Below are positions 8,704 to 18,789 of a DNA stretch of 64,000 nucleotides, in pieces (the stretch's first letter is position 1; each line of letters begins with the position of its first letter). The position numbers and the translations under genes are program-made. The notes below the pieces were generated by a model. It ran no database searches and was not told the origin of the DNA. It was given only the letters and a program-made list of their open reading frames with translations. The stretch comes from Candidatus Gastranaerophilales bacterium (GTDB lineage Bacteria > Cyanobacteriota > Vampirovibrionia > Gastranaerophilales > Gastranaerophilaceae): the NCBI GenBank assembly GCA_944324175.1, contig CALUVH010000006.1:20891-84890 (forward strand). Direction: 5' to 3'.

Positions 8704-11534
8704 GTTTCACCTACGCTCACATCCACTACTAAAGGTACTTTTAAAGGTTGACCTAATTGCATCGACTCAACAACAACTTTTTTAACAAGATCCAATTCTT
8801 CCTTCAAAACCTCAATAACAATCTCATCATGAACTTGAATTATCATCTTAGACTTTAAATCTAATTCCCTGAGTCGTCTATCACATTCAATCATCGCAAG
8901 TTTTATCAAATCAGCCCCGGTTCCCTGCATAGGATAATTTATCGCAGCTCGTCGGGCAAACTCTCTGACTGAAGCTATCGGGCTATCTAATTCTTTTGTA
9001 AAATAACGTCTTCTTCCAAATAATGTTTCTGCATAACCCTCTTTTTCGACCATTTCAGTTATTCTTTTCATATAACGTTTTATATTAGGATAAGTCTTAA
9101 AATACCTTTCAATAAAGTTTTCTGCATCACTGTTGGAAATTCCCAAAGCCTTTGCTAATCCAAATCTTGTCTGTCCATATATAATTCCAAAATTAACTGC
9201 TTTTGCCCTATACCTCATTTGTTTAGTAACTTCCTCTACAGGAACATCAAATACATTTGATGCAGTAAGCGTATGTATATCAACATTATTTGTAAATGCA
9301 TTTAATAAATGCGGCTCTTCCGAAATATGTGCCAAAATTCTCAATTCAATCTGTGAGTAATCTGCTGATAAAATTAAATTGTTTTCTCTATCTCCAGGTA
9401 CAAAGGCACTTCTAATTATGCTACCATCTTCTGTCCGTATAGGAATATTTTGCAAATTTGGATTTGAAGAAGAAAGCCTACCTGTAACTGTTGAAGCTAA
9501 ATTATACGTTGTATGAATTCGTCCATCTTTGGGACTTGCTAACTGTGGTAATGCATCAGCATATACAGATTTTAACTTATTATATTTCCTATACTGCAAT
9601 ATCAATTTACAAATTTCGTGTTTATCAGAAAGCTCCTCCAAAACCTCTGCACTTGTCGAACGCTTTTTACGTTTTGATATTTGCAATTTATCATATAAAA
9701 TTGCTGATATCTGACGTGGAGAATTTAGATTAAAACCTTCCCCTGCTAAATCATAAATTTGTTTAACAACCAACTCTACCCTCTCGCCCAATACCTTTTC
9801 ATATTTAGCTAGCATTTTAGCATCCAATGCTGCACCTGTTAACTCCATATCTGCAAGAACATATGAAAGTGGCATATCTATAGTTTCTAAAATTTCATTT
9901 TCCTTAGCTGTCAAACACCCTATCCAATACTGAGTTAAACGCAGTATAGTATCTGCGACCTCTGCAATATAGATACTTGCAATATCCAAATCTGAGTCCT
10001 TAAGCTTAAGTATCCTATTAGGTCCTTTTCTTGCACCATGATAATCAATAATAGTGCGCCCTAAATTTTCAATAGCCTGAACTTCTAGTTCATGATTTCT
10101 GGAAGAGTCTTTAACAAAACTTGCTAAAAGAACATCTAAAACAAAACCACGACTTTCTATTCCAAAATTCTTCAACAATCCATAGTGAGTCTTTACATTA
10201 TGCGTGACTTTTTTAATATTTACATCCTCCAGAATATCTTTAATCTCCGGTAGTACAGCAGATAAATCCAACTGTTTCGCTGTAGTATTTGAATGTCCCA
10301 AAGGTATGTAATAAATTTTTGATTTTGGTAATACATCTTGAGATAAAATCGAACCATCACGATATGTAATACCATCATTGTATGCAAATGCAATACCGGT
10401 AAGTGCAGAATCAACAATATCTTTCATATCTGCGTCAACATAACAACAAATTAATGATTTATCTTTTAACTGCAAAATGGCTGCTTTTAATTTTTCATCA
10501 GTATCTATTAATTCAAAATCAAAAGAATAGTTATTTACACCATCAAACTCATGATGAGTAGAAAAATTTAAACGTAACTGACCAGCTTCAGATGAAGAAT
10601 TAGAAACATCATGTTCTTTTTCACAGGATGTAACATTATTAAACAATGACATTACAGAATCAATTTGCTTAATTAATGAATAAAACTGCAACTTTTTAAA
10701 AAAATCAGTTACAGCATTAACATCAGGAACTTCAATGCAAGCTTTATTGAAGTCAAATTCAATATCTAAATTTCTAATTATGGTAGCCAGAAAATAACTC
10801 AACTTTGCCATATCTTGACCTTGCTGAATGCTTCGTTTAATGGAAGTTTTTTCAGATTGCTCATAATTTTCGAGTACACCAGCTAAAGTTCCATACTCCT
10901 TCAATAATCGAACAGCTGATTTAGAGCCAACACCACGAATACCGGGTATATTATCTGACGAATCCCCACACAAAGACTTGTAATCAACAATTTGGTTTGG
11001 ATATACTTCTAATTTTTCATAAACCTTATCCCAATCATAGGTCGTAAGCTCACCCTTTGATGGCAAAATGACCTTTACGCATCCTTGCTCATCTATTAAC
11101 TGAAATGAATCTTGGTCACCTGTTAAAATTAAAACATTATGTCCCAAATCACAAGCTTTTTTCGAAATTGTACCGATTACATCATCTGCTTCATAGCCTT
11201 CTTTTGTATACACAGGTATTTTAAAAACTTCAAGCCCTTGCTTTATTAAATCCATCTGAATTCTCATCGGATCAGGCATAGCCTTACGATTTGATTTATA
11301 TTCACTGTATTTTTCCACTCTAAAAGTATTATGACTAACATCAAATGCAACAGCAATAGCATCAACATTGAATGACTTATTTCTTAACAACTCAAAAATT
11401 GCCTTAAAAAAGCCAAATACACACCAAGTAGGAGTACCATCAGAAGTACTCATATGCGTGCGTTCTAATGCATAATACTGACGAAATGCCAAAGCATGAC
11501 CATCAATCAAAACAAGAGTCTTCTTCTGCTCCAT
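8691..11534 (-). CDS. polA: DNA polymerase I with an apparently inactive proofreading domain
   Basis: A 947-residue PolA. Residues 1-290 form the 5'-3' flap exonuclease (LVLIDGHALAFRQYYAL, YEADDVIGT, LTGDQDSFQL, GDSSDNIPGIRGVGSKSA). The C-terminal part is a family A polymerase: SSNPNLQNIPIRTEDG, LSADYSQIELRILAH (catalytic Asp), RYRAKAVNFGIIYGQ (O helix) and IIQVHDEIVIEV (second catalytic Asp). The middle domain keeps the fold but lacks the four exonuclease Asp/Glu: at the DxE site I read YVDAD, KYD reads KTH, and AEDAD reads AEVAD. Repair synthesis by this enzyme is therefore probably non-proofreading. It sits downstream of tig-clpP-clpX, 27 bases after clpX. Confidence 0.96.
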   Translation of the reverse strand: MEQKKTLVLIDGHALAFRQYYALERTHMSTSDGTPTWCVFGFFKAIFELLRNKSFNVDAIAVAFDVSHNTFRVEKYSEYKSNRKAMPDPMRIQMDLIKQGLEVFKIPVYTKEGYEADDVIGTISKKACDLGHNVLILTGDQDSFQLIDEQGCVKVILPSKGELTTYDWDKVYEKLEVYPNQIVDYKSLCGDSSDNIPGIRGVGSKSAVRLLKEYGTLAGVLENYEQSEKTSIKRSIQQGQDMAKLSYFLATIIRNLDIEFDFNKACIEVPDVNAVTDFFKKLQFYSLIKQIDSVMSLFNNVTSCEKEHDVSNSSSEAGQLRLNFSTHHEFDGVNNYSFDFELIDTDEKLKAAILQLKDKSLICCYVDADMKDIVDSALTGIAFAYNDGITYRDGSILSQDVLPKSKIYYIPLGHSNTTAKQLDLSAVLPEIKDILEDVNIKKVTHNVKTHYGLLKNFGIESRGFVLDVLLASFVKDSSRNHELEVQAIENLGRTIIDYHGARKGPNRILKLKDSDLDIASIYIAEVADTILRLTQYWIGCLTAKENEILETIDMPLSYVLADMELTGAALDAKMLAKYEKVLGERVELVVKQIYDLAGEGFNLNSPRQISAILYDKLQISKRKKRSTSAEVLEELSDKHEICKLILQYRKYNKLKSVYADALPQLASPKDGRIHTTYNLASTVTGRLSSSNPNLQNIPIRTEDGSIIRSAFVPGDRENNLILSADYSQIELRILAHISEEPHLLNAFTNNVDIHTLTASNVFDVPVEEVTKQMRYRAKAVNFGIIYGQTRFGLAKALGISNSDAENFIERYFKTYPNIKRYMKRITEMVEKEGYAETLFGRRRYFTKELDSPIASVREFARRAAINYPMQGTGADLIKLAMIECDRRLRELDLKSKMIIQVHDEIVIEVLKEELDLVKKVVVESMQLGQPLKVPLVVDVSVGETWKD

Positions 11535-11561
11535 ATACCCTAACCCCTATATTAAAATAAC

Positions 11562-12866
11562 TTATGCAATGCTCTCGTTAGAAGTGTTGCCATTAGTAGG
11601 GAGCTTAATCAACTCTGCCTTATTCCTATTTTTAACCATTTCCTCTGTAACAACAAACTTCTTAACATCAGATTTCGTTGGGACATCGTACATAACATCC
11701 AACATAATTTCTTCAACAATAGAGCGCAATGCACGAGCACCTGTCTTTCTCTTCATAGCCTCCTGAGCTATCAAATCTACCGCTGCAGGCTCAAATTCCA
11801 AATCTACGCCATCCATCTCAAGCAAACATTTGTATTGCTTTAGTACTGCGTTTTTTGGCTCAGTTAAAATCATTTTTAAAGTCTTTTCATTCAACTGATC
11901 CAGCACAGCATAAATTGGAACACGACCAATAAATTCAGGAATCAAACCAAATTTAAGCAAATCCTCAGGTTGAAGTTTTTTCAACATTTTTACTGCATTA
12001 GCTTCCTTCTCAGCCTGAGTAAGCGGAGCTTTAGCTCCAAAACCTACAGTCGTACCTTCGCCTGCCCTACGTTCAACAATTTTTTCCAAACCAACGAAAG
12101 CACCGCCGACGATAAAAAGAATATTACTAGTATCTATTTCTATAAACTCTTGGTGAGGATGCTTTCTTCCCCCTTGAGGAGGAACATGCGCAACAGTTCC
12201 CTCAATCATCTTCAACAATGCCTGCTGAACACCTTCACCAGAAACATCACGAGTGATAGAGGTATTTTCAGATTTTCTTGAAATCTTATCAATCTCATCG
12301 ATATAGATAATACCTCTTTCCGCCTTTGAAGAATCAAACTCTGCATTTTGATAAAGTCTTAAAAGAATATTTTCTACATCATCACCTACATAGCCTGCCT
12401 CGGTTAAAGTAGTAGCATCAGCAACAGCAAAAGGAACATCTAACATTTTAGCTAAAGTTTGAGCTAAAAGTGTCTTTCCTGAACCTGTAGGTCCTACAAG
12501 CAAAATATTAGATTTTTGTATTTCAACACCTTCTTTATCATTAGCTTTGTTATGTTTTAAGCGCTTATAGTGGTTATATACAGCAACTGACAACACCTTT
12601 TTTGCATCATCTTGACCGACAATATATTGATCCAAATACGCTTTTATCTCATGAGGTTTTGGAATTGGTTTTTCAGACTGTTCATTAGTCTCATCAGTTC
12701 CTTCCTTTTCTTTTGATTCAAAGAATTCTTCATCCAAAATCTCATTACAAAGTTCAACGCATTCATCACAAATATACACCTCAGGTCCAGCAATCAACTT
12801 TTTTACTTGATCCTGAGTTTTACCACAAAATGAACACTTTAATCTATTGTCATCATGCTTAGGCAT
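11562..12866 (-). CDS. clpX: ATP-dependent Clp protease ATP-binding subunit ClpX
   Basis: AAA+ unfoldase that feeds substrates such as ssrA-tagged proteins to ClpP. The 434 residues contain the N-terminal C4 zinc domain (Cys11, 14, 33, 36), Walker A GPTGSGKT (125-132), Walker [11 protein letters not shown], the pore-loop GYVG, and the sensor-2 Arg in [11 protein letters not shown]. The ClpP-docking loop reads VGF in TTVGFGAK rather than the usual (I/L)GF. It lies 15 bases downstream of clpP in the order tig-clpP-clpX, common in many bacteria. Confidence 0.97.
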   Translation of the reverse strand: MPKHDDNRLKCSFCGKTQDQVKKLIAGPEVYICDECVELCNEILDEEFFESKEKEGTDETNEQSEKPIPKPHEIKAYLDQYIVGQDDAKKVLSVAVYNHYKRLKHNKANDKEGVEIQKSNILLVGPTGSGKTLLAQTLAKMLDVPFAVADATTLTEAGYVGDDVENILLRLYQNAEFDSSKAERGIIYIDEIDKISRKSENTSITRDVSGEGVQQALLKMIEGTVAHVPPQGGRKHPHQEFIEIDTSNILFIVGGAFVGLEKIVERRAGEGTTVGFGAKAPLTQAEKEANAVKMLKKLQPEDLLKFGLIPEFIGRVPIYAVLDQLNEKTLKMILTEPKNAVLKQYKCLLEMDGVDLEFEPAAVDLIAQEAMKRKTGARALRSIVEEIMLDVMYDVPTKSDVKKFVVTEEMVKNRNKAELIKLPTNGNTSNESIA

Positions 12867-12881
12867 CTAATTTCTCCCAGT

Positions 12882-13472
12882 TTACTTTATTTCATCTCGA
12901 GTGACAACTTTATCAATCATACCATACTCTAATGCTTCTTGAGGAGTCATGATATAATCACGATCGGTATCTTTTTCTATTTTCTTAAGAGATTGACCAG
13001 TATTAGAAGCTAATATCTCATTCAAGGCTTTTTTAATTCTTATAATTTCAGCAGCCTGAATTTCGATATCAGTAGCCTGTCCTTGAGCGCCACCCAAAGG
13101 TTGGTGAATTAACACACGAGAATGAGGAAGAGCCAAACGTTTTCCCTTAGCACCTGAAGACAACAAAAATGCCCCCATTGAAGCCGCTTGACCAAGACAA
13201 ATTGTTGAAACGTCAGCTCTAATGTGTTGCATAGTATCATATATTGCAAAACCAGCGGTTACACTGCCACCAGGGCTGTTAATATATAACATGATATCTT
13301 TTTCCGGATTTTCACTATCCAAAAGCAACAACTGAGCTACAACCAAATTAGCTACCATGTCGTCAATAGGAGTTCCCAGAAAGATAATTCTTTCTCTTAA
13401 CAACCTTGAGAAAATATCGAAAGATCTTTCTCCTCTGCTGGACTGTTCAATTACCACAGGTACAAAACTCAT
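12882..13472 (-). CDS. clpP: ATP-dependent Clp protease proteolytic subunit ClpP
   Basis: A 196-residue serine peptidase (S14) forming the tetradecameric chamber that partners ClpX. The catalytic triad is intact: Ser98 in [11 protein letters not shown], His123 in VLIHQPLGG, Asp172 in [20 protein letters not shown] oxyanion strand is present as [13 protein letters not shown]. The short N-terminus suggests little or no propeptide. It sits between tig (48 bases upstream) and clpX. Confidence 0.97.
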   Translation of the reverse strand: MSFVPVVIEQSSRGERSFDIFSRLLRERIIFLGTPIDDMVANLVVAQLLLLDSENPEKDIMLYINSPGGSVTAGFAIYDTMQHIRADVSTICLGQAASMGAFLLSSGAKGKRLALPHSRVLIHQPLGGAQGQATDIEIQAAEIIRIKKALNEILASNTGQSLKKIEKDTDRDYIMTPQEALEYGMIDKVVTRDEIK

Positions 13473-13520
13473 GATTAATTCCCTTTCTTATTCAATTATA
13501 AAACTACTTTCATTTAATGT

Positions 13521-14840
13521 CTACTTGTCATCTTTTTTCGCAGGTGCAACTAACTCTACTTTATTATTTGCAGCTAAAAAGTCTCTAACTTTATCATTCA
13601 AAGCTTGTTGAGAAATTGAAGCTAAAAAGTCTGCGTTGCGTCCAAACTGCTTAATAACTTCCTGAGGAGGCATACCATAAGCATTACCCAACTCCGCAAA
13701 TTTTTTCTCCAAATCAGACTGTTCCAATTTAATATTCTCATCCTTTGCAATTTTGTCAATCACTAAAGAATTTTTAATTCTTACAACAGCATCATCTTTG
13801 ATATTTTTCAAAATCTCATCTTCACTACCTTGAGCTTTAACTAAATTATCCCAAGCAATACCTTGAGAAGCGAGTCTATGTTTATAATCTTCAGTCAAAG
13901 AAGCAGTTTCTCTATCTATCATAGACTGAGGTATTTCAACCTTTACTGATTCTACAACTGTTTTAAACAATTCATTTTCAGAATTTGTCTTATTTGTTCT
14001 TTCTCTTTGTGATTCAAGATATTTTTGCACATCAGCCTTCAAGTCTTCAACAGTCTTAAAATTACCAACTTTTTGTGCGAATTCATCATTTAATTCTGGA
14101 GTTTTTCTTTCTTTTATTTCATTTATCTTAATTTTAAAAGTAGCAGGCTGACCTTTCAATTTTTCATCATGATATTCTTCGGGGAATGTAACATCAATAT
14201 CAAATTCTTCATTTAAGTTATGTCCAACAATTTGTTCTGCAAACCCAGGAATAAAATTTGAATGACCCAAATCCAGCGGATAATTTTTCCCAGATCCACC
14301 AACAATTTTTTCACCGTTAGAAAAACCTTCAAAATCAATAACCGCAGTATCAGTATCATTTGCTGGTCTATCGACAACTAATTCCAATGTTGAGTGTTGT
14401 CTTAGCAAGGCATCAATAGACTTATCTAATGCATCCTCAGCAATAACAGCATCTTCAACTTTGACAGTTAAACCTTTGTACTGTCCTAGAGTAACTTCTG
14501 GTCTTAACTCAGCCTTTGCAACGACCTTCAAATCCTCTCCAACATTAAAATCATAAGATGTTATGTATGGTTGAGTAATTATATCAAGTTTATTTTCTAT
14601 AATAGCTTCGCTTATTGCTTTAGGCATCAATTTTTCTATAGCTTCTTGCTTAATTCTTTCAACACCCACATGTCTTTCAACAACAGCTCTTGGAGCCTTA
14701 CCCTTTCTAAATCCATCAATATTAACGTATTGAGAAATAGTTCTTACAGCCTGATTATATGCATCAACCGCATCTTTTGCCGGAATAGTAATATCCAATT
14801 TTACTAAATTTTCTTGTTCTTTTTCTAGTGTAACTTTCAT
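13521..14840 (-). CDS. tig: Trigger factor
   Basis: Ribosome-associated chaperone with peptidyl-prolyl isomerase activity. About 439 residues with the N-terminal ribosome-binding signature GFRKGKAPRAVVERHVG, an FKBP-type PPIase segment (TAVIDFEGFSNGEKI, FIPGFAEQIVGHN) and the helical C-terminal chaperone domain. Two ATGs lie six bases apart (14846 and 14840); the AAGGA site is two bases from the first and eight from the second, so 14840 is preferred. First gene of the tig-clpP-clpX-polA block, convergent in context with the divergent DUF374 gene upstream. Confidence 0.95.
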   Translation of the reverse strand: MKVTLEKEQENLVKLDITIPAKDAVDAYNQAVRTISQYVNIDGFRKGKAPRAVVERHVGVERIKQEAIEKLMPKAISEAIIENKLDIITQPYITSYDFNVGEDLKVVAKAELRPEVTLGQYKGLTVKVEDAVIAEDALDKSIDALLRQHSTLELVVDRPANDTDTAVIDFEGFSNGEKIVGGSGKNYPLDLGHSNFIPGFAEQIVGHNLNEEFDIDVTFPEEYHDEKLKGQPATFKIKINEIKERKTPELNDEFAQKVGNFKTVEDLKADVQKYLESQRERTNKTNSENELFKTVVESVKVEIPQSMIDRETASLTEDYKHRLASQGIAWDNLVKAQGSEDEILKNIKDDAVVRIKNSLVIDKIAKDENIKLEQSDLEKKFAELGNAYGMPPQEVIKQFGRNADFLASISQQALNDKVRDFLAANNKVELVAPAKKDDK

Positions 14841-14942
14841 TTTCATAATCCTTTTTTCTCATGTATCTTTTTAAATGATATCTCAAAAAAGAATTTGTGC
14901 AAGTCATACTATGGGAGTACTTCACATATTTTTTATTTATAG

Positions 14943-14956
14943 TAAAATAACATGTA
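14943..14956 (+). promoter_or_regulatory. Possible -10 element directly upstream of the DUF374 gene
   Basis: TAAAAT at 14943-14948 is seven bases from the base before ATG 14956; an overlapping TATAGT is at 14938-14943. There is no Shine-Dalgarno before the chosen start, which fits a leaderless or one-base leader. Confidence 0.35.
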
Positions 14957-15642
14957 TGAGATTGATAAACAAAAAAAATATAGGGATATTTAAAGCTTTA
15001 GTAAAAGGATTCATGAAATGCCAAGAACCTTTTACACATATTGTAGAGGTCAATAATAGAGAGTTAAAACCATGCATATACGTTATGTGGCACTCCGACC
15101 AATTTTGTATATATGGCATTGAAGACAAATCTCATCTTAGCGTACTGATTAGCAATTCAATTGATGGTGAAATTGTAGCATATGCGACTGAAGCACTAGG
15201 ATTTAAAACAGTTAGAGGCTCATCCAAGAAAAAAGGTGCGGTAGAAGCCACAATGCAAATGCTGACACGGTTAAAAAATGGAGAATGTGTAGCAATAATG
15301 GTTGATGGTCCTAGTGGTCCTTTGCATGTAGTCAAAAATGGAGCCATTAAATTGGCCAAATTATCAGGAGCTCCAATTGTACCTGTTTGTTGGTATTCTC
15401 CACAATTTAATTTTGTGGCACTTCCTTCTTGGGACAAAATGACTACCCCCATTTTAGACACAAAGATATTAAATCTTTACGGAGAACCCATATACATACC
15501 TTCTGATTCAACTCCAGAGCAGGATGCTGAGTACAAAGCTATAATAAAAAAATCCCTTGAAGACCTTCAATCAAGGATTCCGGCGGAATGGGAAGAGGCT
15601 AAAAAAGCAAAACTATGGCAGAAGAAAAAACAAGAAAAATAA
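14956..15642 (+). CDS. DUF374-family lysophospholipid acyltransferase-like protein
   Basis: A 228-residue protein of the DUF374 family, related to lipid A/lysophospholipid acyltransferases that transfer acyl chains at the membrane. The variant active-site block MWHSDQFCIYGI, the RGSSKKKGAVEA segment and the highly conserved VDGPSGPLHVVKNGAIKLAK followed by GAPIVPV are diagnostic. The frame is open to 14875, but the extra 27 residues are unlike the family; ATG 14956 gives a typical N-terminus. It overlaps the downstream nitrilase gene by 28 bases, so the two are cotranscribed. Substrate unknown. Confidence 0.85.
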   Translation: MRLINKKNIGIFKALVKGFMKCQEPFTHIVEVNNRELKPCIYVMWHSDQFCIYGIEDKSHLSVLISNSIDGEIVAYATEALGFKTVRGSSKKKGAVEATMQMLTRLKNGECVAIMVDGPSGPLHVVKNGAIKLAKLSGAPIVPVCWYSPQFNFVALPSWDKMTTPILDTKILNLYGEPIYIPSDSTPEQDAEYKAIIKKSLEDLQSRIPAEWEEAKKAKLWQKKKQEK

Positions 15643-16448
15643 AAGTATCTGCTTTGCAGATGAACTCAAAAGTTGGGGACAAGTATTATAATTTCAATAA
15701 ATTGAAAAAACTGATTAATACAAACTTGGATAATGATGTAGATGTGCTTATCTTACCCGAAGTTTGGACTGTGGGCTGGGATTGTAAATATTTTCAACAA
15801 TCAGCAGAGGAAATAGACAAAAGCGAAACTATTAAATTACTTTCTGATATTGCTCTTAAATACAATACATATGTAATAGGAGGAAGTTTTATCGAAAAAA
15901 GTAAAGACGGGTTATTTTTTAATACATCACCTGTTATTGATAAATCAGGTAAACTTATTGCAAAATATTCAAAAAATCATTTATACTCATCATATGGAGC
16001 CGATGAAAACAAATACATTACAGTTGGGGAAAGCCCAATTATGGTTAATATTAAAGGTATAAAAACGGGACTTACAATATGCTACGACATCCGTTTTCCT
16101 GAAATATTCAGAGCTTATCGAAAGGCTGGAGCAGAATTACTCATTAATATGGCTGCTTGGGGACTTGGAAAACCCATACCTTGGGAAACTTTAACCAGAT
16201 GCAGAGCTATCGAAAACCAATCATACTTGGTTGCACTCACCCAATCCGGACAAATTTCAGGCAATGAATGGAACATAGGTCATTCTCGTATTTTTGATTT
16301 TTTGGGCAATACAATTACCGAAATAAAAGAACAAAAAGAAGGACTTATGTCTGCAATTTTAGATTTTTCACCGTTGCGTAAATACAGAGATGAATGTAAA
16401 ATTTTGGATGACATAAAAAAATCATACGAGGTAAAATATAATGAATAA
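15615..16448 (+). CDS. Carbon-nitrogen hydrolase (nitrilase superfamily)
   Basis: A 277-residue nitrilase-superfamily amidase. The catalytic triad is visible: Glu49 (LPEVWTVGWD), Lys120 (KYSKNHLY) and Cys156 (GLTICYDIRFPE), with the second conserved Glu region RCRAIENQSYLVALTQSG. The sequence resembles omega-amidase/Nit2-like and predicted C-N hydrolases that act on alpha-keto-acid amides or damaged metabolites, but the substrate cannot be read from sequence. The start lies inside the end of the DUF374 gene, and its end overlaps the peptidase gene by eight bases, so all three form a coupled operon. Confidence 0.9.
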   Translation: MAEEKTRKIKVSALQMNSKVGDKYYNFNKLKKLINTNLDNDVDVLILPEVWTVGWDCKYFQQSAEEIDKSETIKLLSDIALKYNTYVIGGSFIEKSKDGLFFNTSPVIDKSGKLIAKYSKNHLYSSYGADENKYITVGESPIMVNIKGIKTGLTICYDIRFPEIFRAYRKAGAELLINMAAWGLGKPIPWETLTRCRAIENQSYLVALTQSGQISGNEWNIGHSRIFDFLGNTITEIKEQKEGLMSAILDFSPLRKYRDECKILDDIKKSYEVKYNE

Positions 16449-17787
16449 GATTATCAAAATTTTTACTGTATTACTAGTCACAATAATCTGCGGCTCTAAC
16501 GCATTTGGCTATTCTATAGACAATGCAATCAGTGATTGTGGAATAAATAAAAGTGCAATATCAATATCCATACGAGACGTAAACTCAGGGAAAGCCGTTT
16601 ATCAATTACATGAAAAAAGACCTATGGTTCCGGCATCAACACTGAAGCTTGTAACATATGCGGCATCTTTAGACACACTGGGAAAAGACTTCAAATTCAA
16701 AACAGACTTATACAAGACAACAAATAATGAACTTTATTTAAAATTAGCGGCTGATCCATTTTTAACATCCAAAGACTTAGACACTTTGATAGACAAAGCC
16801 GAACAAAAGAAAATCTCCGAACCTAAAAAATTCTACATTGATGATTTTGTGATAGACAGCAATGAATGGGGAGAAGGATGGCAATGGGACGATGATCTAA
16901 ATATTCTCATGCCTAAATTTAGTTCATACAATATTGACAAAAATCTGCTCGAAATAACTATAGAGCCTACCGCTAAAGGTGCCCCTGCACAAATTTATTT
17001 AACAACATTCTATCCCTTAACCTTTATAAATCTTGTGACAACTGGAGATACAAATGATGTTGAGCTAAGTCGAACCAATTTTATATCTCCAAATGTTATC
17101 ACTGCTAAAGGGTCTGTTAAAAAACAATTTTCAATGCAAATCCCGACAAATAATCCCAAACGATATTTTTTACTTCGACTAGAAGATTCGATAAGGGAAC
17201 ATCACTTAGAATATTACGGAAACTTTCAACAGGGAAAATTACCAAAACAGAATATCTACCTTGTGGGCAGTATTGAACATGATCTTTCTTTAGCAACTGA
17301 AGCTATTTTAAAAAAAAGCAGTAATTTTGCTGCCGAAACTCTTTTCAAAATAGCAGGAGGTAAATTTGTAAACAATACCGGCTCAATTGACCACTCAAAG
17401 CAAATGCTTGATGCTTATCTTGAAAAAAAACAATTAAATTCTGCTGATATTAAAGTTGTTGATGGAAGCGGGGTGTCTAAGAATAATCTTATGACAAGCG
17501 ATTTTATGACTAATTTTCTAGTAAAAGAAGCTAACAACAAAATCCTTATCGACAACCTTCCTCAACCTTCAGAAGGTACACTGGAAAACAGAATGTTATA
17601 TTTCAAAGGAAACTTACGAGCAAAAACAGGTACAGTATCTAATGTTAGCGCTCTTGCCGGATATATTTCAACACAAAAAGGGAATAAATTAGCTTTTGAT
17701 ATAATGATTGACGATTCAAAATCAACACCTGCTGATAAAAAAATGCTTGAAGAATATATTCTTAGAGCAGTATATAGCAATTATTAA
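16441..17787 (+). CDS. dacB: D-alanyl-D-alanine carboxypeptidase/endopeptidase (PBP4, peptidase S13)
   Basis: Periplasmic low-molecular-mass penicillin-binding protein that trims peptidoglycan peptides. It has an N-terminal signal peptide (about residues 1-23), and all three serine-hydrolase motifs: SxxK Ser66-Lys69 (PASTLKL), SxN 293-295 (SSN), KTG 395-397 (AKTGTVSN). The 448-residue length and the inserted domain between SxxK and SxN fit class C PBPs. The start overlaps the nitrilase gene by eight bases. A glycosyltransferase gene follows after 64 bases with its own promoter. Confidence 0.93.
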   Translation: MNKIIKIFTVLLVTIICGSNAFGYSIDNAISDCGINKSAISISIRDVNSGKAVYQLHEKRPMVPASTLKLVTYAASLDTLGKDFKFKTDLYKTTNNELYLKLAADPFLTSKDLDTLIDKAEQKKISEPKKFYIDDFVIDSNEWGEGWQWDDDLNILMPKFSSYNIDKNLLEITIEPTAKGAPAQIYLTTFYPLTFINLVTTGDTNDVELSRTNFISPNVITAKGSVKKQFSMQIPTNNPKRYFLLRLEDSIREHHLEYYGNFQQGKLPKQNIYLVGSIEHDLSLATEAILKKSSNFAAETLFKIAGGKFVNNTGSIDHSKQMLDAYLEKKQLNSADIKVVDGSGVSKNNLMTSDFMTNFLVKEANNKILIDNLPQPSEGTLENRMLYFKGNLRAKTGTVSNVSALAGYISTQKGNKLAFDIMIDDSKSTPADKKMLEEYILRAVYSNY

Positions 17788-17828
17788 AAAACAGTAACAA
17801 TTTAACGAATAAGCAAAAATATGATACA

Positions 17829-17851
17829 ATATTAAAAAAAAGGAATTAACA
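17829..17851 (+). promoter_or_regulatory. Promoter and ribosome-binding site of the GT2 gene
   Basis: TGATACAAT gives an extended -10 (TG plus one base plus TACAAT, centred near 17827) upstream of an AAAGGAATT ribosome-binding site and ATG 17852. It separates this gene from the preceding wall-hydrolase operon. Confidence 0.45.
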
Positions 17852-18709
17852 ATGGAACCTACAGTAAGTATATTAACTGCAACGCATAATATTATAGAAA
17901 AAGGACAAATCGACGATTTTAACTTGCTTATCTCCCTTATTGATAGGCAGACATATCCTAAAATTGAACATATCATAGTTGACAATGCTTCAAATGATGG
18001 AACAGCAGAATTATTAAAAAATTACAAAAATAAAGGATACTTGAATTTTTACTCAGAAAAAGATACTGGTAAATTTGCAGCATACAATAAAGGCATTATG
18101 AGAGCAAAGGGTAAATATATATCATTTGTGAGTTGTGACGACTTTTACCATGATATTACGGCGATTACAGACGTTGTAAATTTAATGGAGGCAGAGCAGG
18201 CTGACTTTTGTTTTTCACCTGCGTACTGTAGACATCCTGAAGACTTTGTTTTCCTCTTCGAACCAGCAATATACAACGTATTTCAAGTCATGCCATGCGC
18301 AAGACAAGGCATGTTCTTCAAAAAAACAATGCTTGAAAAAGAAAGATATTTTGATGAAAAATTCAAAACAATGGCTGATTTTGACCTTATTATCAGAATA
18401 ATGATGAAAAAATACAAGGGTATATATTTCCCAAACAATTTTATGACATATAAGCTCGGAGAAAAAGCTTATACCAATCAAGAAAAGTGTCTGGAAGAAA
18501 CAAAATTGGTCTATTTGAAAAACTATAGATCCTTATATCCGTTAAATAATGAAACACTTGACTATATGGTACAAGTATCAGAATTTCCGAAACCACTTTT
18601 GGAAAAACTTGCTCAATTTTTTCCACCTCAGGATAAAGAACACTTCTTTGAGTCTTGTGAGCAAATGAAAAAATTACGTGTTGAGGCAATGAAACAATCC
18701 AAAAGATAA
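17852..18709 (+). CDS. Glycosyltransferase family 2
   Basis: A 285-residue GT-A-fold glycosyltransferase. The N-terminal nucleotide-sugar site is TVSILTATHN with HIIVDNASNDGTAEL, the metal-binding acidic pair is in FVSCDDFYHD, and ARQGMFFKK with MADFDLIIRIM forms the acceptor-side block. It has no membrane segment, so it acts in the cytosol or at the membrane face, likely in polysaccharide or lipid-linked glycan assembly. Similar to WcaA-type enzymes. Acceptor and sugar are unknown. The following oxidoreductase could supply a modified sugar nucleotide, which is inference from position only. Confidence 0.9.
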   Translation: MEPTVSILTATHNIIEKGQIDDFNLLISLIDRQTYPKIEHIIVDNASNDGTAELLKNYKNKGYLNFYSEKDTGKFAAYNKGIMRAKGKYISFVSCDDFYHDITAITDVVNLMEAEQADFCFSPAYCRHPEDFVFLFEPAIYNVFQVMPCARQGMFFKKTMLEKERYFDEKFKTMADFDLIIRIMMKKYKGIYFPNNFMTYKLGEKAYTNQEKCLEETKLVYLKNYRSLYPLNNETLDYMVQVSEFPKPLLEKLAQFFPPQDKEHFFESCEQMKKLRVEAMKQSKR

Positions 18710-18789
18710 ATTTTATTTGCAAATTTAATTTTGCTCGTATTATAATAATATTATTGACATGTAGAGTATAGAAAATTAGGGATATAAAA

